Below are positions 1 to 7,268 of a DNA stretch of 9,592 nt, one piece after another. The notes below the pieces were generated by a model. That model had not been told where the DNA came from, searched no databases, and was given only the letters and a program-made list of their open reading frames with translations. The DNA is from Acidothermaceae bacterium. GTDB taxonomy: Bacteria; Actinomycetota; Actinomycetes; Acidothermales; Acidothermaceae. How positions within the stretch are numbered: position 1 is the stretch's first letter; each line of letters starts with the position of its first letter. Location: positions 1 to 9,592 of the forward strand of contig JAICLV010000098.1 of NCBI GenBank assembly GCA_025925185.1, read 5' to 3'. The position numbers were made by a program, and so were the translations under genes.

Positions 1-357
1 AACCAGGTGGCGAAGCGTCGAGCTCAGCCACAGCGTCGCCGTGATCGCGAACAACGCTGTCAACATCGATTTGGAACCCAGCGTGATCGCGATTACTCCC
101 ACCACGAGTACCGCGGCGCCGAGCGTCTTCTGCGCCCTCACGAGCGGGCTGACCGTGGCGCCGCGACGGAAGAGGTCCTGATCGGCGCCGGTGGCGCACG
201 CGGCGATGCCGAGGAAGAGCACGACAGCGGCGACCGCCCGCGCGCTGCCAATCTCAGGCACCCGCACGCCGGCCTCGAAGAGGCCGTAATAGGCCGCCGC
301 GACGAGGATCAGGAACGTCGCTGCGAGATCTCGTGGCCGAAGGTTCGAGAGCCTCAC
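1..357 (-). CDS. Membrane protein of unknown function, C-terminus beyond the left edge
   Basis: The frame is open for 119 codons from a GTG at 357 to the window edge with no stop, so the gene is cut on its C-terminal side. The GTG start is chosen because a near-perfect Shine-Dalgarno (AAAGGAGG) lies 8 bases upstream. After a short basic N-terminus (about residues 1-10) there are four hydrophobic stretches, near residues 11-29, 37-56, 77-95 and 97-113. They are joined by short loops, one of them charged (about 57-76, with DQD and FRR). There is no signal-peptide cleavage site and no motif that I recognise. It is an integral cytoplasmic-membrane protein by composition only, and I assign no function. 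It lies downstream of dedA in the same direction, about 114 bases away, with a dyad between them that may end the dedA transcript or regulate this gene. Confidence 0.75.
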   Translation of the reverse strand, partial: MRLSNLRPRDLAATFLILVAAAYYGLFEAGVRVPEIGSARAVAAVVLFLGIAACATGADQDLFRRGATVSPLVRAQKTLGAAVLVVGVIAITLGSKSMLTALFAITATLWLSSTLRHLV

Positions 358-365
358 GTCGGCCA

Positions 366-373
366 CCTCCTTT
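366..373 (-). promoter_or_regulatory. Shine-Dalgarno site deciding the GTG start at 357
   Basis: On the minus strand this reads AAAGGAGG, with 8 bases to the GTG at 357. It is the strongest ribosome binding site in the window and supports the frame of the left-edge membrane protein over the plus-strand frame covering the same bases. Confidence 0.8.
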
Positions 374-427
374 CGATGGCTGCGCACCCTCACCGTCGCA
401 GTTGACGCGGCCCGCCACCAGGGCAGA

Positions 428-449
428 AGGTCTTAGCCCCTAAGGACCT
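428..449 (-). terminator. Imperfect dyad 23 bases after the dedA stop: terminator or operator
   Basis: The sequence forms AGGTC-TTAG paired with CTAAGGACCT around a CCC loop: nine base pairs with one bulged base. Its place just after the dedA stop codon fits a transcription terminator for dedA. No T-run follows in the minus direction, although many actinobacterial terminators lack one. The dyad also lies 71-92 bases upstream of the GTG of the left-edge gene, where an operator would fit equally well. Confidence 0.4.
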
Positions 450-471
450 CCGGGTCGATGACGCTCATCGG

Positions 472-1068
472 TTACGATTCGCGTCGCTTCATGAACCACC
501 GGACGGCCTCGATGCCGCCGGTGACGGCGAGCGCGATCGCGAACGCGACCACCAGGCCCTTCCAGGCCGACCCTTCGAAGGCTCGGCCGCCGAAGTAGCC
601 GAGCAGCGACGCGTACAACGCCCAGATCAACGCGGCGATCGCGTCGTAACCCGCGAACCGGTACCACGGAAAGCGAAGTGTCCCGGCGCTCAATGTCACC
701 GCGGTTCGCCCGCCGGGGATGAACCGGCCGATCGCGATGAGCTCGCCGCCGCGCTCGGTGAGTTGTCGCTCGGCCCACGCGACCCGCAGTTTCGCCTTTT
801 CCCCGCTGAAGAACCGCTCTTTGACGCGCGCGCCGTAGCGGCGTCCGAGGAGGTAGGCGGTGTTGTCGCCGGCGAACGCGCCGACTGCGGCGGCGGCGAT
901 CACGATCGGCAAGAACAGATCTCCGGACGCCGCGACCACGCCCGCCGTTATGACAGCCGTCTCACTCGGCACGATCGGCAGCACCGCGTCGAACGCCGAG
1001 AACAGCAAGATGACCACGTACGCCCACAGCGACGCCTCGGCGACCAGATGGGTGAACTGGTCGAACAC
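472..1068 (-). CDS. DedA-family (SNARE-associated/VTT domain) membrane protein
   Basis: This 198-residue protein is of usual DedA length. Family marks are visible: a hydrophobic N-terminal segment (about 14-34) leading into the PIVPSE motif (E36), a glycine-rich helix with GDN at 67-69 followed by LGRRYG (74-79), and the RFIPGGR motif at 115-121 near the conserved arginines. Later hydrophobic segments lie near 138-160 and 170-186, and the C-terminus is basic (KRRES). DedA proteins sit in the cytoplasmic membrane. Members are implicated in lipid-carrier (undecaprenyl phosphate) or phospholipid flipping and in tolerance of envelope stress; which role this one has cannot be read from sequence. 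The GTG at 1068 is chosen because GGGAGG lies 9 bases upstream and the family starts here. An in-frame ATG at 1221 would add 51 polar, non-family residues and overlap the divergent gene's upstream region. Confidence 0.92.
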   Translation of the reverse strand: MFDQFTHLVAEASLWAYVVILLFSAFDAVLPIVPSETAVITAGVVAASGDLFLPIVIAAAAVGAFAGDNTAYLLGRRYGARVKERFFSGEKAKLRVAWAERQLTERGGELIAIGRFIPGGRTAVTLSAGTLRFPWYRFAGYDAIAALIWALYASLLGYFGGRAFEGSAWKGLVVAFAIALAVTGGIEAVRWFMKRRES

Positions 1069-1077
1069 GCTTGCGGG

Positions 1078-1083
1078 CCTCCC
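1078..1083 (-). promoter_or_regulatory. Shine-Dalgarno site deciding the dedA start
   Basis: On the minus strand this is GGGAGG, 9 bases before the GTG at 1068. It rules in the shorter DedA protein over the version starting at the ATG at 1221. Confidence 0.7.
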
Positions 1084-1108
1084 ATCTCGCGTCGAGTCAG
1101 CTGTTCGA

Positions 1109-1151
1109 TGATCGCGTGTCTGCGCCGTTCCGGAGGCGTTGCGCGCGATCA
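1109..1151. promoter_or_regulatory. Nested dyad in the dedA/baeRF divergent intergenic region
   Basis: A perfect 8-bp inverted repeat, TGATCGCG at 1109-1116 and CGCGATCA at 1144-1151, encloses a shorter one (GCGCC and GGCGT, with one G-T pair, around a loop containing TCCGGA). It lies about midway between the divergent starts of dedA (1068) and the release-factor-like gene (1279). It could be an operator serving both promoters or a structured leader RNA. I could not identify convincing -35/-10 elements beside it. Confidence 0.3.
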
Positions 1152-1266
1152 CAACGGTCCTTCTCGATTGCCGGTGCCCGGCAAGATGCCCACCACCAGT
1201 TGACCGGACGACGTGCGGCATGTTGCGACGTTCCGGGCGATGGTGGAGTCATCACCGGTTCGACCC

Positions 1267-1272
1267 GAGGAG
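1267..1272 (+). promoter_or_regulatory. Shine-Dalgarno site deciding the start of the eRF1-like gene
   Basis: GAGGAG lies 6 bases before the ATG at 1279. Upstream in-frame ATGs at 1213 and 1240 lack a comparable site, so the ATG at 1279 is preferred. Confidence 0.65.
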
Positions 1273-1278
1273 CGTGTC

Positions 1279-2406
1279 ATGCAACTAGTCCGCGAGTTCG
1301 ATCTGGCCAGGCTGGCTGAGGATCGTGGATGGCCCCGAGTCTCGATCTTCATGCCCACGGCTCGCGGCAGCCAAAGCATGGACACGAACCGCATCTTGTT
1401 GAAGAACCAGCTGAAGCGGGCCGAGGCGGAACTGCGCGAGCTCGGCTTGCGGTCCTCGCAAGTCGACGCGATCCTCGGACCGACTCGCCAGTTGCTCGAC
1501 GAGCCGTTGTTTTGGGCTGGGGCGAGCGACGGCCTGGCGCTGTTCACGAGCATCGCGGGAACCCGGCTCTTCCGCCTGCCGCTGCAGTTGCCTGAACTCG
1601 TGACGGTGGGAAACCGATTCGTCATTTGGCCGTTGCTGCCGTTGTTGACGACGAGCGGGCACTACTTCGTCTTGACCCTCAGCCACTTCGACGGACACCT
1701 TTTCCAGGCCAGCCGATTCGGCATCGACGAAGTGCCGCTCGAGCGGATCAAGCTCGACGACAGGACGGCGATTCCCGCGTCGCGGCGACCGCAGGCGGCG
1801 TTCGTCGGCGCGGGAAGCGGCCGACTGCACAGCGGCGTCGGAGGTGCGGTCTCCCCGGACCGGAAGACCCTGACGCTGGAACGGTTGCGCCTGGTTGACG
1901 AGGCGCTGCGGCATGCCCTTGGGGGCGAGCGCGCGCCGTTGGTGATCGCCGGCGTCGGCTACTTGCGGGCGCTGTACGAGCGGGTGAACAACTATCCGTA
2001 TCTGTTGTCCGGGGGCGTCGGCGGCAACCCCCGCGACCTCACACTCGAAGCGTTGCGGCAACGGTCGTGGGAGATCGTCGAGCCGGCGTTGCGCCAACCG
2101 GAAGCGCTTGCCGCGAACCAGTACCTCCGATTGCGGGGTACCGGCCGCACGTTGACGCGGCCCGCGGAGGTCTACGCGGCCGCCCTTGAAGGACGTGTGG
2201 AGACGTTGTTCGTCTCGAGCGACGTGAGCGGATGGCGGCCTGCCGACGGTGGATCCGCCGTCGTCCGGCTGGCCGAGGCGATGACGGACGGAGAGTTCGT
2301 TGACTTGGCCGCCCTCGCGACGCTGCGCAATTCCGGTTCGGTCTTCGCGGTGCCCGATCGGCGGATGCCGGAACAAGCGCTTGCGGCGGCCGTGCTCCGG
2401 TTCTGA
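1279..2406 (+). CDS. Bacterial archaeo-eukaryotic release factor-like protein (baeRF family)
   Basis: This 375-residue protein resembles the bacterial eRF1/Pelota relatives called baeRF, probably family 3 or a near relative. Supporting features from memory of the family: an N-terminal VSIFMPT strand (about 21-27), then LLKNQLKRAEAEL (40-52), the FWAGASDGLALF strand (79-89), a central VLTLSHFDGHLFQAS segment (131-145) typical of the eRF1-like middle domain, the NNYPYLLSGG..GNPRDLT stretch (237-255), and a C-terminal RVETLFVSSD strand (306-315) as in the L7Ae-like third domain. The GGQ tripeptide of true release factors is absent; a glycine-rich loop (about 177-190, with GSGRLHSG) sits between domains where GGQ might be expected. 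These proteins are proposed to act on ribosomes, in rescue or stress, but are little studied. The next gene, glutamate dehydrogenase, is 66 bases downstream, so co-transcription is possible. Confidence 0.8.
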   Translation: MQLVREFDLARLAEDRGWPRVSIFMPTARGSQSMDTNRILLKNQLKRAEAELRELGLRSSQVDAILGPTRQLLDEPLFWAGASDGLALFTSIAGTRLFRLPLQLPELVTVGNRFVIWPLLPLLTTSGHYFVLTLSHFDGHLFQASRFGIDEVPLERIKLDDRTAIPASRRPQAAFVGAGSGRLHSGVGGAVSPDRKTLTLERLRLVDEALRHALGGERAPLVIAGVGYLRALYERVNNYPYLLSGGVGGNPRDLTLEALRQRSWEIVEPALRQPEALAANQYLRLRGTGRTLTRPAEVYAAALEGRVETLFVSSDVSGWRPADGGSAVVRLAEAMTDGEFVDLAALATLRNSGSVFAVPDRRMPEQALAAAVLRF

Positions 2407-3819
<1,413 letters not shown>

Positions 3820-3822
3820 CGG

Positions 3823-5085
3823 CTATCCCAGGTACGGATCGACGAACGCGTTGCGGAACTTGCCGGTCGGGTCGTAGCGCTGCGCCAGCCCGCGGAACTG
3901 CGGCAGCTTGGCGTACTTCGCGGCGACGTCGACCGGCTTGAGGCTGAAGAGCTTGCCCCAGTGTGGGCGCGGGTCGAACGGCGCGAGTCGCTCCTCGACG
4001 GCGGCCATCACCGGGCGCACCGCCGCATCGTCCTTCACCCAAGTGAAGTGGAACGCGACGCTGTCGCGCCCGAACGCCGGGCTCAACCAAAAGTCGTCCG
4101 CGGCGATCGTCCGGATCTCCGAGATTTGCAACACGGACGCGATCTGGTTGGCGATCGCCGCGAGCGACTCGTACGCCTCGACTGCGCGGTCGCGGGGCAG
4201 CAGGTACTCGGTCTGCAGTTCCTCGCCTGCGCTCGGCGTGAACTCCAAACGAAAGTGCGGCAGCCGCTCGTGTGACGGGCCCGGCTCGCCGAGCTGTCGC
4301 GTGCAATTCTCGACAGGCATTCCGGGCAGCGGGTGCCGCGGTGACTCCGCGAGCGACGCCCCAAACCAGCGCGGGTCTGGTGTGTCGACGTCATCTGCGA
4401 CGCTCTGCTTCACCCAGACCTGATCGACGTCGCGGCTCCGCCATGTTGTGAACAGGCTCACGCTGTAGGCGCTTGCGACGATCTCGTCGAAGTGGTTGAC
4501 CACACTGTCGGCCGGCATGTTGTCGAAGACGAACTGTCGCATGTCGAATGCCGACACGACATCGAGTGTCATTGTCGTCACGACACCGAGGCACCCAAGC
4601 GCGACAACCGCGCCGTTGAAATCGGCGTCGACGTCACGGGTGAGCGTCACCAGGTCGCCGTCGGCGGTGACCATCTCGATCGCGCGCACCGCCCCGGCGA
4701 GGCCGCGATTTCGCACACCAGAACCGTGTGTGCCCGTGGCGCACGAGCCGGCGATCGAGATGTGGGGCAGCGAGCCGAGGTTATGCAGCGCGAACCCGCG
4801 CTCCAACAGCCGCGCCGCGACGTCGCCGTAGCGCATCCCGCCGCTCACCGTGGCGGTCTGCTGGTCGGGGTCGACGACGACGGACGACGGGAGCTGGACG
4901 ACGGAGACCTGTGTCGCGTCAGTGTCGGCGATGTCGTTGAAGGAGTGCGCCGTGCCGACCGCGCGAATGCGAGGGGAACTTGCGACGACGTCGCCCAACT
5001 CGTCGATCGACGTCGGCGCGAGTCGTCGTGTTGTCGCGAACGTGATGTTGCCCGCCCAGTTCGTCAGCGGAGCGGCACTGGTCAC
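3823..5085 (-). CDS. aldO: Alditol oxidase (xylitol/sorbitol oxidase type), covalent FAD
   Basis: A 420-residue flavoprotein of the vanillyl-alcohol oxidase family, matching Streptomyces coelicolor AldO in length (418). AldO oxidises the terminal carbon of sugar alcohols such as xylitol and sorbitol with O2, giving aldose and H2O2 (EC 1.1.3.41). The N-terminal FAD domain has GTAHSFNDIAD with H47, which lines up with the covalently flavinylated His46, and SLPHISIAGSCATGTHGSG (105-123). The substrate-site residues are all present at matching spacing: S105, E323, R325, H346 and K378, the last in RPHWGKLF. The C-terminus has the usual YDPTGKFRNAF ending. The start is a GTG inside the upstream gene's stop (GTGA), with only a weak ribosome site, so translation is coupled to the esterase. 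No signal peptide is seen, so the protein is cytoplasmic and H2O2 is made inside the cell. L-gulonolactone oxidase relatives are the main alternative, but the active-site set favours an alditol oxidase. Confidence 0.93.
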   Translation of the reverse strand: MTSAAPLTNWAGNITFATTRRLAPTSIDELGDVVASSPRIRAVGTAHSFNDIADTDATQVSVVQLPSSVVVDPDQQTATVSGGMRYGDVAARLLERGFALHNLGSLPHISIAGSCATGTHGSGVRNRGLAGAVRAIEMVTADGDLVTLTRDVDADFNGAVVALGCLGVVTTMTLDVVSAFDMRQFVFDNMPADSVVNHFDEIVASAYSVSLFTTWRSRDVDQVWVKQSVADDVDTPDPRWFGASLAESPRHPLPGMPVENCTRQLGEPGPSHERLPHFRLEFTPSAGEELQTEYLLPRDRAVEAYESLAAIANQIASVLQISEIRTIAADDFWLSPAFGRDSVAFHFTWVKDDAAVRPVMAAVEERLAPFDPRPHWGKLFSLKPVDVAAKYAKLPQFRGLAQRYDPTGKFRNAFVDPYLG

Positions 5086-6053
5086 GAGAACTTCTTACGC
5101 AGCCACTGAAGCCGCTCGACCTCATGGAACACCTCGCCACCCTCGTGATCGTTGAACGGGTAGACCGAGATTTGTTTGTCGGCCGCGTATTCGTTGTAGG
5201 CCGCGTACACGGTGGACGGCGGACAGGTTTGGTCCATCAAAGCGACGGAGAACAGCGCCGGCGCGTGCGCGCGACGGGCCATCGCCACGCCATCGAAATA
5301 CGCGAGCGTCGCGAAGGCGCGATCGACGCGATCACGATGCGATTTCAGGTAGCGGGTGATCTCGGCGTACGGATCCTTGTCGCAGATGTCGGTGGCCCGC
5401 CGGAAGTCACACAAGAAGGGAACGTCCGGCATCGCGCAGAAGACGTCGGGAAGCAGCGCCGCGACGGCGAGGGTGATTCCGCCGCCCTGGCTGCCACCGC
5501 CGACGGCGACCCGATTGGCGTCAACGGACGGATGCGAGCGCAGCGCCTCCACCGCGCGAACGCCATCGACGAAGACCCGCCGATAGAAATACTCGCTTGG
5601 ATCCTCGATACCCCTCGTCATGAATCCGGGGTGCGAGGGCGGCGCTCCAACCGGGTCGGGAGTGTCGCCGACCGACCAACCGCTGCCTTGGCCCCGGGTG
5701 TCCATCACGAGATGCGCGTGGCCCGCAAGCGCGTAAAGCACGTTCTCATGCGCGAGGCCCCGCCCGCCGCCGTAACCCTGGAACTGGACCACGCCGGGAA
5801 GCGCGGCGTCGTCGGCCGTGTTCGCCGGCAGGTTCAGCCAGCCTTTGATCGGGTGACCGCCGAATCCTCGGAAAGTGACGTCGAAGGTGCGAACCGCCGT
5901 CAGACCGGTGTCGACCGGCTCAAACGAAGCCGCGAGCTCGTGCTCTCGCGTTTGCGCCAATGTGTCGGCCCAAAAGTCGTCGAAGTCAGACGGTTCATCG
6001 AGTGTCGCGCGGTAACTCGCGAGGTCGGCAGCAGACAGATCGGTGTGGGCCAC
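5082..6053 (-). CDS. Acetyl-xylan esterase / cephalosporin-C deacetylase (AXE1 family)
   Basis: An alpha/beta-hydrolase of carbohydrate-esterase family 7 type, 323 residues, the usual size. It removes acetyl groups from acetylated xylo-oligosaccharides and related small esters. Visible marks: an N-terminal FDDFWADTL segment (24-32); the RGFGG...KGWLNLP strand pair (62-76); FQGYGGGRG (91-99); the RGQGSGWSVGDT stretch (120-131); the nucleophile elbow GGGSQGG with S188; and D274 in DQTCPPS and H303 in NDHEGGE, which complete the triad. The spacing is close to the Bacillus subtilis enzyme (S181/D269/H298). The GTG at 6053 is chosen because family similarity begins there; GAGAGGG lies 12 bases upstream, a long spacing. 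No signal peptide is visible, so it is a cytoplasmic enzyme acting on imported esters. It overlaps the start of the alditol oxidase by four bases and lies downstream of an acetate transporter. The true substrate is unknown. Confidence 0.93.
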   Translation of the reverse strand: MAHTDLSAADLASYRATLDEPSDFDDFWADTLAQTREHELAASFEPVDTGLTAVRTFDVTFRGFGGHPIKGWLNLPANTADDAALPGVVQFQGYGGGRGLAHENVLYALAGHAHLVMDTRGQGSGWSVGDTPDPVGAPPSHPGFMTRGIEDPSEYFYRRVFVDGVRAVEALRSHPSVDANRVAVGGGSQGGGITLAVAALLPDVFCAMPDVPFLCDFRRATDICDKDPYAEITRYLKSHRDRVDRAFATLAYFDGVAMARRAHAPALFSVALMDQTCPPSTVYAAYNEYAADKQISVYPFNDHEGGEVFHEVERLQWLRKKFS

Positions 6054-6129
6054 GATCGTGATTCGCCCTCTCACTTTCGGCGTGATGCGTGCGGAAACGT
6101 CCTCAGCGCAAGACCTTACCGACACGCGG

Positions 6130-6164
6130 CAGCGCCGGTCGGCAGGATCTGCCGACCGGCGCTG
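6130..6164 (-). terminator. 16-bp perfect hairpin between transporter and esterase genes
   Basis: CAGCGCCGGTCGGCAG and its exact reverse complement flank a 3-base GAT loop. This is the strongest stem-loop in the window. It lies 64-98 bases downstream of the transporter stop and about 77 bases before the esterase start, so it most likely ends the transporter transcript. No T-run follows on the minus strand, which is common in actinobacteria. Confidence 0.7.
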
Positions 6165-6182
6165 TCCTTCCCGGGAGGTGCG

Positions 6183-6194
6183 GCGCCTAGGCGC
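6183..6194. repeat. 12-bp palindrome after the transporter stop
   Basis: GCGCCTAGGCGC is a perfect palindrome 34 bases after the transporter stop codon and just before the larger hairpin at 6130-6164. It may add to transcript-end structure or be a protein site for the downstream esterase/oxidase operon. Nothing more can be said from sequence. Confidence 0.35.
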
Positions 6195-6227
6195 ACATGA
6201 CGTCTTGGGAGGCGTTCGTCAGGTGCG

Positions 6228-7043
6228 CTATTGGCCGACCCGGACGCCTGGCATTCCGGCGGGGTAGCCCAGGGGTGCGCTGGGGGCGCGACCCGGGATG
6301 TTGGCGGCTTTGGAGTACTTGCCGAGGGGGATGATGGTGCGGCCGAACGCGGACTCGAACATCATCGCGGAGGCGACGAGCCAAGCGATTGCGGCGGAGA
6401 TGACGAACAGCACGCCGCCTGCGCGCACGACGTCCAGGCCGCCGCCGTACATGCCGGCCGCGGTGAGGGCGGAGCCGGCGGCGAGGGTCCACAAGACGGC
6501 GGCGACGCCGAGGCTTTGGCCGAGGGCGCCGATGGCGGCCATCGTGGTGATCAGGGTGAGGACGATGAACCAGAAGGCGAAGGCGGTGTTGGTGGCGTTC
6601 AGGGGGATCGGGGCCATCACATGGGTGGCGACGAGCAGTTGCAGGACGCCCCAGCCGAGCCAAAACGCACCCCAGGTGCCGTGGGCGGCGACGGCGACGC
6701 CGTCGCGGGCGCGCAGGGCGTAGAAGCCGGCGACAAGTTGGGCCAGGCCACCGAAGAAGATGGCGAACGGCCAGATGACGCTGGGGGTGGTGGCGTTGCC
6801 GTACCAGCCCGCCTGCCAGGCGCCAACCATGAGGGTGGCGCCCATGAAGCCGAACAAGCCAATGATCGATGGCGCGGCCATCGGGCTCAACACCACGCGC
6901 GTGCGCGCCCGCCATGCCGGCTCGTCTTCGGCCACCGCAAGCGCGTACCAGTCGCGCGTCGCGGTTCCGTCAGATCGCGGATATGTCTCATGGTTTGGGC
7001 CGTGGGCGGCACCACCGCCCATCCGGGGATCACGCGTTGACAT
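6228..7043 (-). CDS. Acetate uptake transporter family protein (GPR1/FUN34/YaaH, SatP-like)
   Basis: A 271-residue membrane protein of the acetate/succinate transporter family. About 50 polar N-terminal residues precede six hydrophobic helices near 55-75, 89-109, 121-139, 152-170, 175-197 and 206-227, followed by a polar tail of about 40 residues. E. coli SatP has 188 residues, so both ends are extended. Helix 2 reads FFGGLAQLVAGFYALRARD, followed by HGTWGAFWL, matching the YGGIAQ...GSFWL stretch of SatP. The first-helix signature NPAPLGLxGF appears as APSIIGLFGF (57-66): the GL-GF half is kept, but the Asn and second Pro are replaced. The ATG start has GAGG 8 bases upstream. Family members move acetate (some succinate) with protons through the cytoplasmic membrane. 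The genes after it encode a deacetylase and an alditol oxidase, which suggests a role with acetate released from acetylated sugars. Substrate is inferred, not proven. Confidence 0.9.
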   Translation of the reverse strand: MSTRDPRMGGGAAHGPNHETYPRSDGTATRDWYALAVAEDEPAWRARTRVVLSPMAAPSIIGLFGFMGATLMVGAWQAGWYGNATTPSVIWPFAIFFGGLAQLVAGFYALRARDGVAVAAHGTWGAFWLGWGVLQLLVATHVMAPIPLNATNTAFAFWFIVLTLITTMAAIGALGQSLGVAAVLWTLAAGSALTAAGMYGGGLDVVRAGGVLFVISAAIAWLVASAMMFESAFGRTIIPLGKYSKAANIPGRAPSAPLGYPAGMPGVRVGQ

Positions 7044-7268
7044 TGTCGTCGCCTCACTATCTCGGTGATGTCACGCGCCGGGCGGTTGAACCAACCCTCT
7101 CGATCAGCCCCGTCCGGCGTTGCGCTACGGGCTTCTCACGGCCCGAGCGCCTGCCTCATTTCAACAATGTGTCGCTACCCGACATTGACGTGGCCAACCA
7201 TCCGGCAGGGTCAAAAGGACCTTACTTCAGCAGGCCAACAGCTTCCCGACGACGGCGTCGCGTGACCG
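7044..7268 (-). promoter_or_regulatory. 225-base intergenic region with the likely transporter promoter
   Basis: This gap between the HD-GYP stop and the transporter start holds no credible gene. It contains an imperfect inverted repeat CAATGTGTCG/CGACATTG (7165-7187) and two small hairpins: GGTTG/CAACC at 7084-7096 and CGGGC/GCCCG near 7126-7143. A TTGACC hexamer occurs on the minus strand near 7208-7213, but I find no good -10 at the right distance. A transporter promoter is expected here, since the upstream gene ends over 200 bases away. Confidence 0.4.

Noticed and set aside
7..405. 132-residue Arg-rich frame on the plus strand
   Set aside because: The minus strand here encodes a plausible four-helix membrane protein with a near-perfect ribosome site; the plus frame has none.
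1069..1221. Longer dedA start at the ATG at 1221
   Set aside because: The 51 extra residues are polar and unlike DedA N-termini, and the GTG at 1068 has a good ribosome site.
1285..2376. 363-residue open frame on the minus strand
   Set aside because: It mirrors the eRF1-like gene, is rich in Arg and Gln, and has no recognisable domain.
5124..6200. 358-residue open frame on the plus strand
   Set aside because: It lies opposite the esterase, is rich in Arg, Gly and His with no family likeness, and the minus strand shows a full catalytic triad. It is a GC-rich shadow.
6187..6915. 242-residue Arg/His/Pro-rich frame on the minus strand
   Set aside because: It is an out-of-frame reading of the acetate transporter, with low-complexity composition and no membrane pattern.
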